The notes beneath the pieces are model-generated. The model did not search any database, was not told the origin of the DNA, and worked only from the letters and a program-made list of their open reading frames with translations. Shown one piece after another: positions 1 through 8,599 of a stretch of 64,000 nucleotides of DNA. This DNA is from CBDFGQ01 sp965247295 (lineage in GTDB: Bacteria > Chloroflexota > Dehalococcoidia > Lucifugimonadales > JAGWBF01). Made by a program: the position numbers and the translations under genes. Numbering within the stretch: the first letter of the stretch is position 1; every line of letters starts with the position of its first letter. Location of the stretch: NCBI GenBank assembly GCA_965247295.1, contig CBDFGQ010000004.1, positions 248,001-312,000 on the forward strand. The letters are read 5' to 3'.

Positions 1-181
1 GGATCCGTTCCGTGGCGGCCGCGTAGACCGCCATGGGGCCTATGGCATCGGCCACCAGCCGCGTTTCCAGGACCCACACTGAGTCCACCCCCACGCGGTC
101 GGCGTGCTTGGCCAGCTCCACGTCCCGTCGCACATCGGTACCGTTTAGCATCAGGCCGAAAGGCGCCGGGAGTTCCGGCAT
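1..181 (-). CDS. LLM-class flavin/F420-dependent oxidoreductase, N-terminal part (cut by window edge)
   Basis: The reverse strand reads MPELPAPFGLMLNGTDVRRD and continues open to base 1, so only about 60 N-terminal residues are visible. The pattern of a short beta strand, then ELAKHADRVGVDSVWVLETR-type sequence, is the start of the luciferase-like monooxygenase TIM barrel (members use FMN or F420). The ATG at 179-181 is preceded by GGAAGGAGAG at good spacing, which fixes the start. The substrate cannot be told. A second LLM gene lies at 12279-13283. Confidence 0.65.
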   Translation of the reverse strand, partial: MPELPAPFGLMLNGTDVRRDVELAKHADRVGVDSVWVLETRLVADAIGPMAVYAAATERI

Positions 182-312
182 CGCGCTCTCCTTCCGTTGA
201 GGATCAGCCGAGTCTGCTCACTAGCCCCTTCGGCCCTCTTGGTGGTCGATTGCCACGGCGGTCTCTGAACGCCAGCGGGAGAGGGGTTGGGGGCGAGGGC
301 TACAATCCACCG

Positions 313-1665
313 CTACGGGACTATGCCCGGGGACCAGGCGGGTTGGCCATCGGTGTCTCCCGTGTTGAGAGTGAGACGGGTCTGGCCCGTTCCATCGGCG
401 TTCATCACGTAGACCTCATAGGCGCCGTCCCTGTTGGATTGGAAGGCTATCTTGCTGCCATCGGGGGACCAGGCGGGAAAGAGATCATCGCCGGTGCTGT
501 TGTTGGTGAGGTTCTTCTGATTCGTGCCGTTGGTGTTCATCAGGTAGATCTCCCAGTTGCCGTCCCTGTAGGAATTGAAGGCGATCAAGTTGGTCGGGGA
601 CCAGGCCGGGTAAAGGTCACTTTCCGGGACGTCTGTAAGGCGGAGCAGGCCGGTGCCGTCTGCATTCATCGTATAAATCTCGTTAGGTCCGGCTCTGCTG
701 GTGTAGAAGGCGATCTTGCTACCGTCAGGGGACCAGGAGGGCCAGTAGTCGGTGCTGGAGTGGGTGGTGAGGCGGGTCTGCTGGTCGCCGGTGGAGGTCA
801 TCACGTAGATCTCCCAGTTGCCGTGTCTATGGGAGGCGAAGGCTATGCGGCTGCCATCGGGGGACCAGTCGGGGTAATAATCGTGGAAGGGGCTGTTGGT
901 GAGGTTGGTCTGGTCGGTGCCGTAGCGGGTCATCACGTATATCTCGGCGAAGCCCTCCCTCTCCGAGTGGAAGGCTATCCTGGTGCCGTCGGGAGACCAG
1001 GCAGGACCAAAATCGTAAGAGAGATTGTTGGTGAGGCGGGTGGGGTTAGAGCCGTCGGCATCCATCATGTATATCTCGTTCTCATACCGCGTATCACCGG
1101 TGCCGTCACGTGTGGAGGCGAAGGCGATGCGGGAGGGTCCCGGGTCGGTGGCCCTGAACAGGATGGTGGTGGACTTGGTGCCGGCGGCGGTCGGCGGTAT
1201 CCTGAGCCCCAGGTAGCCACTTACCGTGTCTCCTGTAACACCCGGGGCCTCCAGCCGGAAGACATTGTCAAAGGCGGGCTTCAGGTCGCCGGCCGTGGGG
1301 CCAAAGAGGGGAACGATCTGATCCCCTCCGTCGCCCGTCACGAAGACCAGAAGGGGACCGGTGGAATCGTTTTTTATTTCGAAGGGCCCCCTGACAGGCA
1401 CTGGGCTACGGCCGAAGTCGTCCCTGTCCACCGTCCCGAAGTTAAGGGAATCGCCACTGTTGATGGGGGTTCCACCGGCCGAGAATACCAGGATGTTGTC
1501 GCCGGTGGTGCTTACGAGGACGTTCCCCGTGAGTTTGTTCACATCGGACACCAGGTGCGTAGCGTAGATGGCGCTGGCGGCCAGGAGCATCATCGCCGCT
1601 ACCAGCAATATGACCCCTTTAATTAGCTTGCCCCGAGTGAATCGAAGGGTCAGGATGTGTCTCAT
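313..1665 (-). CDS. Membrane-anchored PD40/TolB-like beta-propeller protein
   Basis: 450 residues. Residues about 14-35 form one hydrophobic segment (GVILLVAAMMLLAASAIYAT), a signal anchor or signal peptide, so the rest is probably outside the membrane. Residues 40-180 form a beta-rich domain with no clear family. From about residue 190 to the end there are six repeats of the PD40/WD40-like type, each with IYVMNADGT...RLT and PAWSPDGSKIAF, as in TolB and the DPP-IV propeller. Such propellers bind proteins or sugars and no catalytic residue is evident. The neighbouring genes give no functional hint. The family call is secure, the role unknown. Confidence 0.8.
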   Translation of the reverse strand: MRHILTLRFTRGKLIKGVILLVAAMMLLAASAIYATHLVSDVNKLTGNVLVSTTGDNILVFSAGGTPINSGDSLNFGTVDRDDFGRSPVPVRGPFEIKNDSTGPLLVFVTGDGGDQIVPLFGPTAGDLKPAFDNVFRLEAPGVTGDTVSGYLGLRIPPTAAGTKSTTILFRATDPGPSRIAFASTRDGTGDTRYENEIYMMDADGSNPTRLTNNLSYDFGPAWSPDGTRIAFHSEREGFAEIYVMTRYGTDQTNLTNSPFHDYYPDWSPDGSRIAFASHRHGNWEIYVMTSTGDQQTRLTTHSSTDYWPSWSPDGSKIAFYTSRAGPNEIYTMNADGTGLLRLTDVPESDLYPAWSPTNLIAFNSYRDGNWEIYLMNTNGTNQKNLTNNSTGDDLFPAWSPDGSKIAFQSNRDGAYEVYVMNADGTGQTRLTLNTGDTDGQPAWSPGIVP

Positions 1666-1855
1666 GTCTGTTCCCCCCGATAGCTGTTCCGCTTCGTGGG
1701 TGCCATTTTGAACCTACCCAGACTCAAGAGTTCCAGTTCTAGGTGGCTTCAGCCGTCCAGCACCAGGTCGCCCATTATCTCTCCGATCACGCTAGAGAAC
1801 CTAACTAAGATGCCAGATTTTTGAAGAAATAGCCAGGACGCTTCGTGGGTGCCCC

Positions 1856-3227
1856 TCAGTTTGGCAGAACCTGGGGAACGAACCGCCCCACTCCCGGCGC
1901 CTTTGTAAGCTTACCACTCTCCAGGAGCACTTCACCACCTAGAAGGACGGTGGCCACCCGTCCCTTTATGCGCCATCCCTCGTAGGGGGTGAAATCGGCG
2001 GCGCTATGGAGCCCGGCGGCCGAAATGGTCCATTCCTCTTCGGGGTCGAAGATGACGATATCGGCGTCGGCACCCTGCTTCAAACTCCCCTTCCTGGGGT
2101 ACAGCCCGAAGCGGCGGGCGGGGTTTTCGGCCAGCACCTGGACCATCCTAGGAAGGGAGATGCGGCCCTTGGAGGCCCCCTCCCAGTAGGTCAGCGGCAG
2201 CAGGGTCTCCACCGATGGCATACCAAAGGGGACGTCGAAGATGTTGTCGGCGGCGTGTTTGACCTCCTCCAGGTATGGCGCGTGGTCGCTGGAGATGGTC
2301 TCGATGACACCCTCCGAGACCGCCCTCCAAAGGGCATCGTGGTCGTCCCCCGAGCGCAGCGGCGGGCCGATCTTCCCCAGCGGACCGCGACTGCTCAACA
2401 GCGCATCTGTCAACAGTAGGTACTGGATCTGGGTCTCGGCGCCCAGTTTGTCGTCCTCGCGTCGCCCCTCTACCAGCTCGGCCAGGCTCTCACGACAGGT
2501 GAGGTGTACCAGGTAGAGGGGGCACCGAAGGACGCGGCTCAACCGTATCACATGCCGGGCCGAGGTCGCTTCGGCCAGGGCTGGCCGGGTTGGAAGGAAG
2601 TCTCCGGGGCCGGTTTTGCCCTCCGCGATGGACCGCTCCTCCAGATAGTCGATGAGGGTACCGTCCTCGGGGTGTACTATGGCTTGTCCACCCGCTCGGG
2701 CAATTATGTCCATGCCCGCCACCAGATGATCGGCGTCGATCATCCGCCCCGCACCGGTGCGCCTGTAGTCCAGCATGAACTTGAAGGAGCGCACGCCCAG
2801 ATCAAGGACCTCGGGTATCCCTCGCAGCAGCTCCAGATCGGGTCTCAGGCCGCAGTGAATGGCGAAGTCCGTCACCGCTTTCCCCGCGGCCTCTTCCTTG
2901 AAGCTCTCGATGGCCTGGGAGAATGGCTCCCCAGGCGGCCCCCACACGTAGGCTATGACCGTGGGTGACGCCACCGTATGCCGCCGACCTGGTTCCAGTA
3001 AGCATGTCGTCCACCAGCGGCACCGGCGTGCGGTTGCGGCAGTGGAAATGGGAGTCCACCACCCCCGGCAGCACCAGCTTACCCTCTGCCTCGATGGTAC
3101 GACGAGCCTCGCCTATGAGGCCACGCTGAACCACGCCGGCGATCTTCCCGTCCTGGACCGCCAGGTCCGCCTCTTGGACGCCACCTCCGGAAACTATCCG
3201 GCCGCCCTTTATGAGGACGTCAATCAC
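1856..3227 (-). pseudogene. Dihydropyrimidinase/hydantoinase-like amidohydrolase, single-base frameshift
   Basis: Two overlapping reverse frames together encode a cyclic-amidohydrolase of about 455 residues. The first carries the N-terminus with the HxH metal motif (VVDSHFHCR) up to AAYGGVT. The second carries VIAYVWGPPGEPF onward with the carboxylated-lysine site (RSFKFML), later metal histidines (IVHPED, LVHLTC) and the aspartate (SSDHAPY). One extra G in the GGG run at 2963-2965 accounts for the break: removing it gives AAYGGVTTVIAYVW. Start chosen as the GTG at 3225-3227, since GGGAGG lies six bases upstream. Family members hydrolyse cyclic amides such as hydantoins and dihydropyrimidines. 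An intact relative is at 47712-49130. A sequencing error is possible. Confidence 0.8.
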
Positions 3228-3581
3228 CTGCTGCCTCCCGTCCACACCCGGTTGGAGTCGGCCTCATTGGTCCCGCCAAAACAGTGAGAAAGGCCTAATC
3301 GGTGCCCCGGCCTCCACGACCGAACCGAATCCATCGGTCGGCTCTGAACACGGGTTGGCCCCGTTTGTATCCGTTACTGGCTCTTATGGCTGGTAGTCTA
3401 CGTTCATGTCTTCCCTCAGTCAAACGGCTCACCAGACCGCCAATTCCATTGTAGTCGTGGGGAACACCCCAGCCAGGGAGCCCTTGCACTTTACGGTTGG
3501 TCTGCAATATGCTAAAATTTTCACAAGTGTTGAAGGTGGCATCGCAAGTGAAAGGTAAAAATACAGTGTGGCATCCACCGC

Positions 3582-5021
3582 TTGGTGGTGTGCCCCCTAT
3601 TTTACCTTCGGCCCTCTCACCAGCCCATAGCATCGGAGGTAAAACCCATTCTCGGCACACTGATCCGTAAACTCAAGCCAAACTTTTCCAAGAGCAGCCC
3701 CAGGTCATCACCACCCCCCGGTCCACCGGTTAGCGAGGTTTCCCTGGCAAGCCCGACCCTGGAAGGATCGCCCCCGGCACCGACCAGAGCAGACTCTCCG
3801 CCATCACGGGACTCGAAACCAGCATCCAGGCCTCCTCTCCCCTCGAGCCGCACCCCACGGCGTAAGACCGCCTCTCCCTCCATTCATCGGCCCGAACGGC
3901 GGCAGTTTGGCACGCTGTCGGTCTCGGACGAGGTGGGACGTGCAATCGAAGGCATGGGATATACCGCACCTACACCTGTTCAGGAGGCGGTGATCCCACT
4001 GGTGCGGGCGGGACGAGATGTGGTCGGCCAGGCCCAGACTGGCACCGGGAAGACCGCCGCTTTTGGGATTCCGCTAGTGGAGACCATCGAACGCAGTGCC
4101 CGGGAGCCTCAAGTGCTGGTGCTGGTGCCTACCAGGGAGCTGGCAGTCCAGGTGAGTGGAGAGCTTTCCCGCCTTGGACAGTTCCATGGCATACGCTCCG
4201 TGGCGGTCTACGGGGGCCAGGCCATGAGCCGGCAGCTGGAGTCTATGCGCCGCGGCGTTCACATTATCGTGGCTACGCCCGGCCGCTTGATGGACCACAT
4301 GCAGCGGGGCACCGTCCGGATCGGGCAGGTTCGGTGCGTGGTGCTGGACGAGGTGGACCAGATGCTGGACATCGGCTTTGCCGAGGACATCGACTACATC
4401 CTCCGCCACACCCCTCCTTCCCGCCAAACCCTGGTTTTCTCTGCTACCATACCAGGTCCGATAAAGAGGCTGGCGCGACGGTATCTGAAAGAGCCGTCCT
4501 GGGTCCGCATTGGCGGGGACGCCGAGCCCGTGGAGCAGGTAAAGCAGATCTACTACGAGGTGGCGGAGAGGGACCGAACATCCGCTCTCGACGAGCTCCT
4601 GCGGCAACCGGGGATCATCAGCCGAGCCCTGGTATTCCGCCGGACGAAGGTGGGCGTCGACAGGCTGGTGGCCTTCCTCCAGCGCCGTGGTTACGACGCC
4701 CAGGCCATCCACGGCGACATGACCCAGGCCCACCGGGATAATGTGATGGGCCGTTTCCGCTCCGGGGACCTTCGTATCCTGGTTGCCACCAACGTTGCCG
4801 CGCGGGGGCTGGATATCCCAGCCGTGTCCCACATCATCAACTACGACATGCCCGGCAACCTGGAGGAGTATGTCCATCGCATCGGCAGGACCGCGCGAAT
4901 GGGACGCACCGGCACCGCCATCACCTTTGTCTCCGAATGGGACTTCGAGGTGCTGGATGTAATCCACGCCCACGTGGGAGACGATCTGGAGCGGGAGAAG
5001 CTGGCAATTTCCTACAGCTGA
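3582..5021 (+). CDS. DEAD-box ATP-dependent RNA helicase
   Basis: About 479 residues if read from the TTG at 3582; the true start is unclear because the first 110 residues are a Pro/Ser/Arg-rich, probably disordered tail, and a GGAGGT at 3632 could serve a start further in. The core is complete: Q motif (PTPVQEAVIP), Walker A AQTGTGKT, PTRELA, TPGR, motif II as DEVD rather than DEAD, SAT (VFSATIP), ARGLDIP and HRIGRTARMGR. It unwinds RNA duplexes in the cytoplasm, typically in ribosome assembly or RNA decay. The DEVD variant keeps the acidic residues needed for Mg-ATP. No C-terminal RNA-binding extension is present. It appears monocistronic. Confidence 0.88.
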   Translation: MVVCPLFYLRPSHQPIASEVKPILGTLIRKLKPNFSKSSPRSSPPPGPPVSEVSLASPTLEGSPPAPTRADSPPSRDSKPASRPPLPSSRTPRRKTASPSIHRPERRQFGTLSVSDEVGRAIEGMGYTAPTPVQEAVIPLVRAGRDVVGQAQTGTGKTAAFGIPLVETIERSAREPQVLVLVPTRELAVQVSGELSRLGQFHGIRSVAVYGGQAMSRQLESMRRGVHIIVATPGRLMDHMQRGTVRIGQVRCVVLDEVDQMLDIGFAEDIDYILRHTPPSRQTLVFSATIPGPIKRLARRYLKEPSWVRIGGDAEPVEQVKQIYYEVAERDRTSALDELLRQPGIISRALVFRRTKVGVDRLVAFLQRRGYDAQAIHGDMTQAHRDNVMGRFRSGDLRILVATNVAARGLDIPAVSHIINYDMPGNLEEYVHRIGRTARMGRTGTAITFVSEWDFEVLDVIHAHVGDDLEREKLAISYS

Positions 5022-5042
5022 CCGACGCCTGCCACCTCGGCC

Positions 5043-5351
5043 CTACCTCGCGTCAAAAACCTCTTTGGCGAGCGTCACCGCGTTGGCAGCCGTTGGCCAT
5101 CCCGCGTAGAAGGCCATGTGGGTGATCACCTCGCCAATCTCTTCCTTGGTAACCCCGTTGTCTAGGGCCCGCCCGATGTGACCGCGTAGCTGGTCTGTTC
5201 GGTACAGCGCGACCAGCGAGGCAACCGTGATCAGGCTGCGGTCGCGCTTAGACAGCCCAGGGCGTTCCCAAACGTCGCCGAATAACGTTTCCGCCGAAAG
5301 CTGGGCGAGCTTCGGCGCCACTTCACGCATGGCCTCTTGAGATGTAGTCAT
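5043..5351 (-). CDS. Carboxymuconolactone decarboxylase (CMD) family protein
   Basis: 102 residues, usual length for the small CMD/AhpD-like fold. The region ERPGLSKRDRSLITVASLVAL followed by LRGHIGRALDNGVTKEEIGEVITHMAFYAGWPTAANA is the family signature, with the conserved histidine of GHIGRALDNG. The CxxC pair of true AhpD peroxidases is missing, so this is not a peroxidase reductant; members are gamma-carboxymuconolactone decarboxylases or uncharacterised. ATG at 5351 follows GGAGGTGAC. It is convergent with the helicase gene, whose stop is only 21 bases away. Confidence 0.88.
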   Translation of the reverse strand: MTTSQEAMREVAPKLAQLSAETLFGDVWERPGLSKRDRSLITVASLVALYRTDQLRGHIGRALDNGVTKEEIGEVITHMAFYAGWPTAANAVTLAKEVFDAR

Positions 5352-5724
5352 GTCACCTCCTCCAATCGTTTTTCGCGCTGCACTAGACCGGCTGAGAGCC
5401 CTATCTGATCTCCTACCTTAGGCCCCATAAAATATTGAGCGAGTACCTATCTATACTAATTCGTTATACCGCCAACGCGCTGGCGAAAATGGACGCCCAC
5501 AGGTCAAGGCAGCGCAATTTTGGGGGATGAATCCACCCGACAGACTGTCATACAGACCACACCTGACCTGCCAAAGAATGTCGATGCGAGAATTTTACAA
5601 TTCCAGAACGGCCCCCTTATTATAGGGCATCGACGCCGGGTTCGCGCGTTAGCTCACGTGGGAGTCATCTTTTGGTGGGGGCTATGGTGTATCCAAGGAC
5701 AATATTCGGGAGGCACCTCGCAAC
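5352..5724. other. Intergenic stretch, no gene seen
   Basis: 373 bases with no open frame resembling a known protein on either strand. It is less GC-rich around 5420-5470. It probably includes the promoter of the CMD gene and decayed upstream sequence of the kinase remnant that follows. Confidence 0.4.
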
Positions 5725-5946
5725 GTGGAAGTAACTACGCCGGGCCTCTCGGTGGTCGACGGCTCCGGCGCCGGTGCCGTCTTCTCGGCTGGCCTAATCT
5801 TCGCGCATATCCAGGGGTGGGCGCTGGAGAAGTGCCCGCGTTTCGCCACCGCCGCGGGCAGTCCTAAGTGCAGTATGTTCTTCGGCTTGAAGGACTTGGA
5901 CGCCGGCCAGATTGGGGAGCTGGCAGAACGCCTTACGTCAAGCTAG
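5725..5946 (+). pseudogene. PfkB-family carbohydrate kinase, C-terminal fragment
   Basis: The frame reads VEVTTPGLSVVDGSGAGAVFSAG and then an amphipathic stretch ending FATAAGSPKC. This matches the PfkB signature 2 region, normally D-T-x-GAGDxFxAG followed by a helix and the FAxAAGAxxC segment. The catalytic aspartate of GAGD is replaced (GAGA) and everything upstream, including the substrate-binding half, is absent, so it cannot be functional. Length is about 73 residues against about 300 for the family. It lies just downstream of the wrecked kinase-cyclase gene. Confidence 0.6.
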
Positions 5947-6051
5947 ACCGTTGCGACCTCTCTTGTGGAGGAGAGTGGGCACTACGCGTGTCGGTGTCTA
6001 CCACCTTAGCTCGTATACCCGGTGTGTACCCGAGAACCCTTTGAGCTCTAG

Positions 6052-7419
6052 CAGGCTGCTGAAGAAAGGGTTCTATGGTCGCGAAACGACCTGGTAATAG
6101 CTCATATCGTTGCTCGATGAGTGCTTTGGGAAGGTCTGAAGCCACTTTCCTGGGTTGCAGGAGTTCCCTTTTCGCCCCTGTCAGGGCGTTGAGGGCAGAC
6201 TCCGTCCTTGGGAAGTCATGCTGCCTGCAGGACCGGAGCCTCCTGTAGCTGGGTCATGAGCAGCTTGGCCATCCGCACCAGGTTATACGCAGTGGCCACC
6301 AGGTAGCCTGCTAGTCCCGTCTTGTCCACCCCTCGATACCTGGTCTTCCGAAACCCACCGACCGTCTTCATCCACCCGAAGATCTCCTCCACCCGCTTTC
6401 GTATTCGCTGGCTCACCCGGTAGCCCGGATGCCGGGTTGTCCGCCCGTCGATGGCGCTGCGCCGGCCACTGGTGTTCTGGGCCACGTGAGCCGTGACCCT
6501 TCGGTTGCGCATCGCTTCCACACAATCCCGCGTGTCGTAGTTCTTGTCCCCACCCAGGGTCCTGGGGTGGAAGCCCCGCTCCTTCGCCCCCTCCAGGAGC
6601 TTCGGGACCGCATCTCGCTCCGCCGTCCCGCTCGCCTCGCTCACCTGGAAGTCCGTCAGCAGCCCGTTCCGGTTCTCCATCAGGGCGTGGGCCATGAACA
6701 CCAGCTTGGCTTCCTTCCCTTTGCCTTTCCGAAACAATCGGGCTTCCGGGTCCGTGGTGCTTTGGTGGGTCTTATTGCGCCGTTTCTCCCCGTGAAAGTC
6801 CACCGACGGGTTGCCGGGGTCCCCGTCGTCCGAGGCCGGCTCTCCCCCTTTGGACTTGAAACTTTTCAGACTGGCCGCCGCCTCAATCAGCGTCCCATCC
6901 ACGGTGAAGTGCTCGTCCGAGAGTAAGCCGTGCCGGTCGGCCCCCACCAGGACCGTGGCAAACAGCTGTTGCCCCACTGCGTGCTCCAGCAGCCGCTGCC
7001 GGTTCTTGGTGAACACCGTCGGGTCAAAGCTGGACTCCAGGAGGTTCATATCCAGGAACCAACGATACAGCATGTTGTAGTCCAACTCCTCGCAGAACGC
7101 CCGCTCGCTGCGCACGGAAAACAGGGCGATGAGCAGCGAGGCCTTGAGTAGGCGCTCCGGTGGGATGGAGGGCCGCCCTACCTCGGCATACATCCGGTCA
7201 AACTCGGAGGACAGCTCCCGGAGGGCCTCATCCGCCAGCGCCTTGATAGTCCGCAAGGGATGGTCCGGCGGCACCCGCCCGTCCATATCCACGAAGGTCA
7301 ACATGGGGACCTGGGGCTCCTGGCATCCGCGCATTGGGGCACCTCCAAAGATGGTCTGCCCCTATTTTATCCCAGAAGAGCCTCGGATACACCGTGAACA
7401 AGAGTTTTTCCGCAGCCTG
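6052..7419 (-). mobile_element. IS5-family insertion sequence with CTAG target duplication
   Basis: A 1368-bp element. The left end reads CAGGCTGCTGAAGAAAGGG; the right end, reverse-complemented, reads CAGGCTGCGGAAAAACTC. The shared core CAGGCTGCKGAARAA forms the terminal inverted repeats. CTAG lies directly outside both ends (6048-6051 and 7420-7423), the target duplication expected for IS5-type elements. It encodes one transposase and sits inside the cyclase part of the kinase-cyclase gene. The same ends occur on two 178-bp MITEs at 61321-61498 and 62878-63055. Confidence 0.88.
6216..7334 (-). CDS. IS5-family DDE transposase
   Basis: 372 residues, full length for the family, apparently intact. 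The N-terminal DUF772-like domain (FVDMDGRVPPDHPLRTIKAL, SERAFCEELDYNMLYRWF) is followed by the DDE catalytic domain: first Asp in FTVDGTLIEAAAS, second Asp in LGGDKNYDT, Glu in RKRVEEIFGWMKTVGG. ATG at 7334 follows GGAGGTGCCCC. It catalyses cut-and-paste transposition of the surrounding element and may also mobilise the matching MITEs elsewhere in the window. Confidence 0.92.
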   Translation of the reverse strand: MRGCQEPQVPMLTFVDMDGRVPPDHPLRTIKALADEALRELSSEFDRMYAEVGRPSIPPERLLKASLLIALFSVRSERAFCEELDYNMLYRWFLDMNLLESSFDPTVFTKNRQRLLEHAVGQQLFATVLVGADRHGLLSDEHFTVDGTLIEAAASLKSFKSKGGEPASDDGDPGNPSVDFHGEKRRNKTHQSTTDPEARLFRKGKGKEAKLVFMAHALMENRNGLLTDFQVSEASGTAERDAVPKLLEGAKERGFHPRTLGGDKNYDTRDCVEAMRNRRVTAHVAQNTSGRRSAIDGRTTRHPGYRVSQRIRKRVEEIFGWMKTVGGFRKTRYRGVDKTGLAGYLVATAYNLVRMAKLLMTQLQEAPVLQAA

Positions 7420-8599
7420 CTAGGTCTCGACCTTCATCGAATTCGAATTCCCCGGAGCTCTCCGAGAGCTCCTTCACCAGCGAGGAAGCCAGCACCTGGC
7501 CTCCATTCGCCTTTGCGGCAATCCGGGCCGCGAGGATCACGTTTCTGCCGAAAAAGTCTTCCGACTCCTTGATCATCTCCCCCGTGTGCAAACCTATGCG
7601 AACCCGGACCACTACGTAAGGATTTTCCTGGTTATAGGTAGCCAGCGCGCGCTGGATACCGATGGCCGATTGTAGCGCCCGCCTGCCACTGGAAAACGCC
7701 ACCATGAATCCGTCCCCCATGGACTTCACCTCGAACCCACTGTGAGACGCGATCTGCTCCCGTACCAGTTCATTGTGAACGCGAAAGAGCTCTTGAGCCC
7801 TCTGGTCCCCTAGCCGCTCGGTCAGATCGGTCGAGCCCTCGATATCGCTGAACAGCATGGTGACGGTGCCGTCAGGTGACGCGTGAACCCCCAGCTCTGG
7901 CCGCTCCGCCCCTACGGCGGAGACCACGGCTTCGATCGAAGTCTTGATTTCAGAGGAGTCGTCCCCGATGAACTGGACCCTGGAGTCCGTCCCCTGGAAC
8001 TTGGCCTGCAACGCCCGTACCCGCTCGGTAACGGCCTGCATACCCAGCGCTTCGGTGATGGACAGAGCCTGGCCGATCAAGGAGGCGGCCATCTCATTAT
8101 CTGCCGCGGACCCACGCTGGAGCAGGGCATCGGCATAATCGCAGCACACCCATGCAAACTCGGGCTGGGACGCGCCGCGACAGAAGGACAGGGCAGCCTC
8201 GAAATGGACCATTGCGTCTGCCAGGCGTCCCGAGGCCTGCAACAACAGACCCCGGACCCTATCGATGCTTACCATGCCGCCGGGCAGCATTATCGCCGGT
8301 GCCCCTTCCAGCTCGGAGTATTGACGGAGGGTGCCGGCACCATCACCTCGTTGCACAGCGGCAAGTCCGAGGGCCGCGCTGGATACTGTTGCAACGAGAG
8401 GGGTGGGAGAGGGCAATGAGAGAATCGCCTCGGCGGCCGATTCGGCGGCGGCAAGATTATCTGCCTTGCCCGTGATCCGTGCTGCCAGGGGGAGTGCCAG
8501 AGCCGGGACTACACACTCTAGTGTCGGCTCGGGGGCGGTTGGGCCGATGATTTCCAGCAGCCGCTCCGAGAGGGACCCTGCCTGCGTATGGTCTCCCAT

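Noticed and set aside
250..1626. Long forward open frame antisense to the PD40 propeller gene
   Set aside because: Composition (GGPGG, VGAVGVHHVDL repeats) is the mirror of the propeller repeats; the reverse strand has the signal anchor and PD40 motifs.
4074..4973. Long reverse open frame antisense to the DEAD-box helicase
   Set aside because: The forward frame has all helicase motifs; this is a GC-rich shadow.
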